A DNA stretch of 56,137 bases, taken from contig NEWS02000007.1 in NCBI GenBank assembly GCA_002869845.2, forward strand, positions 71,290 to 127,426. Reading direction: 5' to 3'. Below, in pieces: positions 54,675 to 56,137 of this stretch (position 1 is the stretch's first letter; each line of letters starts with the position of its first letter). The stretch comes from Nitrospira sp. CG24B. GTDB taxonomy: Bacteria; Nitrospirota; Nitrospiria; Nitrospirales; Nitrospiraceae. The notes beneath the pieces were generated by a model. That model was not told the origin of the DNA and ran no database searches. It saw only the letters and a program-made list of their open reading frames with translations. A program made the translations under genes and the position numbers.

Positions 54675-55595
54675 CTAGTGCAGCATCTCGTTCTGGGGAG
54701 AGGAAATCACGAGCAGCAGACATCCGTCGTCCGTCGACGTATCGTGATGCACGGTCCCAGCTTCGGCACGATGATAATCCCCAACCGCCATCTCACGACC
54801 GGCGATACTACAGCCGCCTTCAAGCACCAACAGCTCTTCCACGGCGGTGTGACGATGCGGCGCATAGCTGGTGCCCGGAGCAAAACGGAGCAGTGTAGTG
54901 GTCCGTCGCGAAACTGAATCAAAGGAGAGCAGCTTGGCCATCACGCCCGGAGCAATCCCCCGCCAGGTTCCCTCCGACGCCCTGATAAAGGTGAGCCCCT
55001 TTGTCGGCTGTTGAAGCGTGATTTTGGCCTTCCAATATCGGATCCGCTCGGAGGTCGCGGAACGGATCACCAGTGTCCGCAGGAAGCGTGAAATGACTGC
55101 CCGACAAGACCTCAGCCATGTGACGAAGGAATCACTTTCTTGAGAAAGAGGCCTCTCATCTAGACTTTCCCCTCCCTCACTCGCTAGAGCAGGCGCTTCA
55201 CCCGGGGCATACGTGGAGTCTGTAACTTCACGTGAGGCATCCGAATGCGCTTCGATTCTTGAAAGGAGCTGCTCCCGCACCAACTCTCGCGGCTTCACAG
55301 GAGCGACACTTAATGCCAGTGTATTCGCGGCCAGTTCAAACTGTTCCGTTTCGCAAGCGGCCTCCAATGCCATGTGGCTGACAAGCCGTTCGCGAAGGAT
55401 CGCGGGAGGCGCGACAGGAGCCACCGCGGATGCCAAGACACCCGTGACCGCTTGATACGCCATCACCGCTTGGCGTAGAGAGGATTCCTCTGTCAGTTTC
55501 ATTCTAAAGGCCTCACACTCTTCAGGATCCAGAACCTCAAGGGCATGGAGTATCGCCTGTTCTTCCAATTCTTTTGGTAACCTGGTTTCACTCAC
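54675..55595 (-). CDS. Anti-sigma factor with RskA-like N-terminus and ChrR-type cupin
   Basis: A 306-residue protein. The N-terminus (ILHALEVLDPEECEAFRMKL) and two repeats around PPAILRERL and PRELVREQL resemble RskA-type anti-sigma domains; the ChrR zinc motif with CxxC is missing. The C-terminal 100 residues are a cupin (PGTSYAPHRHTAVEELLVLEGG and AEAGTVHHDTST) with a metal-binding His-x-His, Glu, His set. No membrane helix is evident, so it is a cytoplasmic, cupin-sensing factor. GTG 55595 overlaps the sigma stop by 4 bases. Confidence 0.82.
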   Translation of the reverse strand: MSETRLPKELEEQAILHALEVLDPEECEAFRMKLTEESSLRQAVMAYQAVTGVLASAVAPVAPPAILRERLVSHMALEAACETEQFELAANTLALSVAPVKPRELVREQLLSRIEAHSDASREVTDSTYAPGEAPALASEGGESLDERPLSQESDSFVTWLRSCRAVISRFLRTLVIRSATSERIRYWKAKITLQQPTKGLTFIRASEGTWRGIAPGVMAKLLSFDSVSRRTTTLLRFAPGTSYAPHRHTAVEELLVLEGGCSIAGREMAVGDYHRAEAGTVHHDTSTDDGCLLLVISSPQNEMLH

Positions 55596-56137
55596 GATAG
55601 GAGACCTGTCTCATAGGGCGCGAGCGCTTCGCGCAATTTGATCATGCCCAGCCGGATTCTCGTCTTGACGGTGCCCAAGGGCAGCTGCAGTTGCTCGGCG
55701 ATTTCGCTTTGACTCAACCCATAGAAATAGGCCAGCGCAATGGCTTGCCGCTGCTCCGCCGTCAGGACTGCCAATGCCTGCTGCACGAATTTCCGACGCT
55801 CTTGTCCTGCAACCTCTTGTTCTGGCGTGTCTGCGTCACTGGCAAACAACTGAGCGGCATCTAACGATTCAACCCGTCCATGCTCAGCTGCTCCCGCACG
55901 AAACCGATCGATCGCTCGTGTTCTGGCCAGCATCATCAACCAGGCGCCAGGCGCCCCCCTGGTTCGGTCATAGGTATTGGCCTGACGCCACACCTGCGTG
56001 TAGACGTCCAACGTGACTTCTTCGGCTGCTTCACGATTGTTGAGAATTTTAAGGATGAGCCCAAAGACCTGTGGGCTCGTGCGGTCGTACAACGTCGCGA
56101 GCGCGGCCTGATCGCCCTGGGCCGTTTGGGTAATCAG
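55592..56137 (-). CDS. ECF sigma factor (partial, 5' end outside window)
   Basis: The open frame enters from the right edge; the visible 181 residues lack the start. Region 2 shows LYDRTSPQVFGLILKILNNREAAEEVTLDVYTQVWRQANTYD and WLMMLARTRAIDRFR. Region 4 is ALAVLTAEQRQAIALAYFYGLSQSEIAEQLQLPLGTVKTRIRLGMIKLREAL. It belongs to the sigma factors paired with RskA/ChrR anti-sigma genes, and its TGA overlaps the anti-sigma GTG. The regulon is unknown; oxidative or membrane stress is typical for this pairing. Confidence 0.92.
   Translation of the reverse strand: MITQTAQGDQAALATLYDRTSPQVFGLILKILNNREAAEEVTLDVYTQVWRQANTYDRTRGAPGAWLMMLARTRAIDRFRAGAAEHGRVESLDAAQLFASDADTPEQEVAGQERRKFVQQALAVLTAEQRQAIALAYFYGLSQSEIAEQLQLPLGTVKTRIRLGMIKLREALAPYETGLLS

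Noticed and set aside
1..56137. CRISPR array
   Set aside because: No regularly spaced identical repeats of 25-40 bases were seen anywhere, and no cas-like gene is present.

Overview
The window looks like a chromosomal segment of a Nitrospira-like bacterium (phylum Nitrospirota). This is inferred from the protein repertoire: archaeal-type fructose-bisphosphate aldolase/phosphatase, minimal SufC/SufB-type pair, very large acyl-CoA dehydratase activase, AP2-domain protein, several PilZ proteins, CruF-type carotenoid enzyme and ChrR/RskA-like anti-sigma factor. No nitrite-oxidation gene, rRNA or tRNA is present, so the genus is an inference, not a demonstration. Layout: bases 1-2,200 hold a UDP-glucuronate decarboxylase pseudogene cut by a degenerate ISL3-family element. 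Bases 3,000-4,100 carry two secreted cupredoxin-like genes, the second with a one-base frameshift. Bases 4,500-9,500 hold a VOC protein, a 1417-residue two-domain activase and a DUF2934 protein. Bases 9,900-15,000 hold a CBS protein, a dodecin-MlaC pair, the aldolase/phosphatase and the SufC/SufB pair. Tandem DUF2238 membrane proteins and an intact IS30-family element follow (15,700-18,460), then a GST-like protein, a TfoX-like protein and two PilZ proteins. The most interesting block is a six-gene minus-strand operon at 20,754-26,220. In transcription order it encodes the two subunits of a TPP-dependent sulfopyruvate/phosphonopyruvate decarboxylase, a PhnW-like aminotransferase, a LicC/PntC-like cytidylyltransferase, a nucleotidyltransferase-like/CDP-alcohol phosphatidyltransferase fusion and a YbhN-type membrane protein. 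Together these could convert phosphonopyruvate to 2-aminoethylphosphonate, activate it with CTP and attach it to a lipid. PEP mutase, the enzyme that makes the C-P bond, is missing from the locus. From 26,381 to 35,800 come two secreted tandem paralogues, a frameshifted IS5-family element, two more PilZ proteins, a tripartite-efflux adaptor plus RND pump, an SCP2-like protein and a divergent SpeD-like protein. From 36,500 to 43,050 almost everything is on the minus strand: PilZ, DUF1499, FKBP, DUF2914, several unknowns, a lipoprotein, a C4HC3 zinc-finger protein and an AP2 protein. From 43,639 to 51,295 the plus strand carries a prenyl diphosphate synthase, a CruF-like protein, small exported or membrane proteins, a secreted M12-like metalloprotease, a free-standing protein resembling its propeptide, and a GAF histidine-kinase homologue whose phospho-acceptor histidine is replaced by threonine. 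The window ends on the minus strand with a DNA glycosylase, a NikR-TonB receptor pair and a sigma/anti-sigma pair whose sigma gene runs off the right edge.
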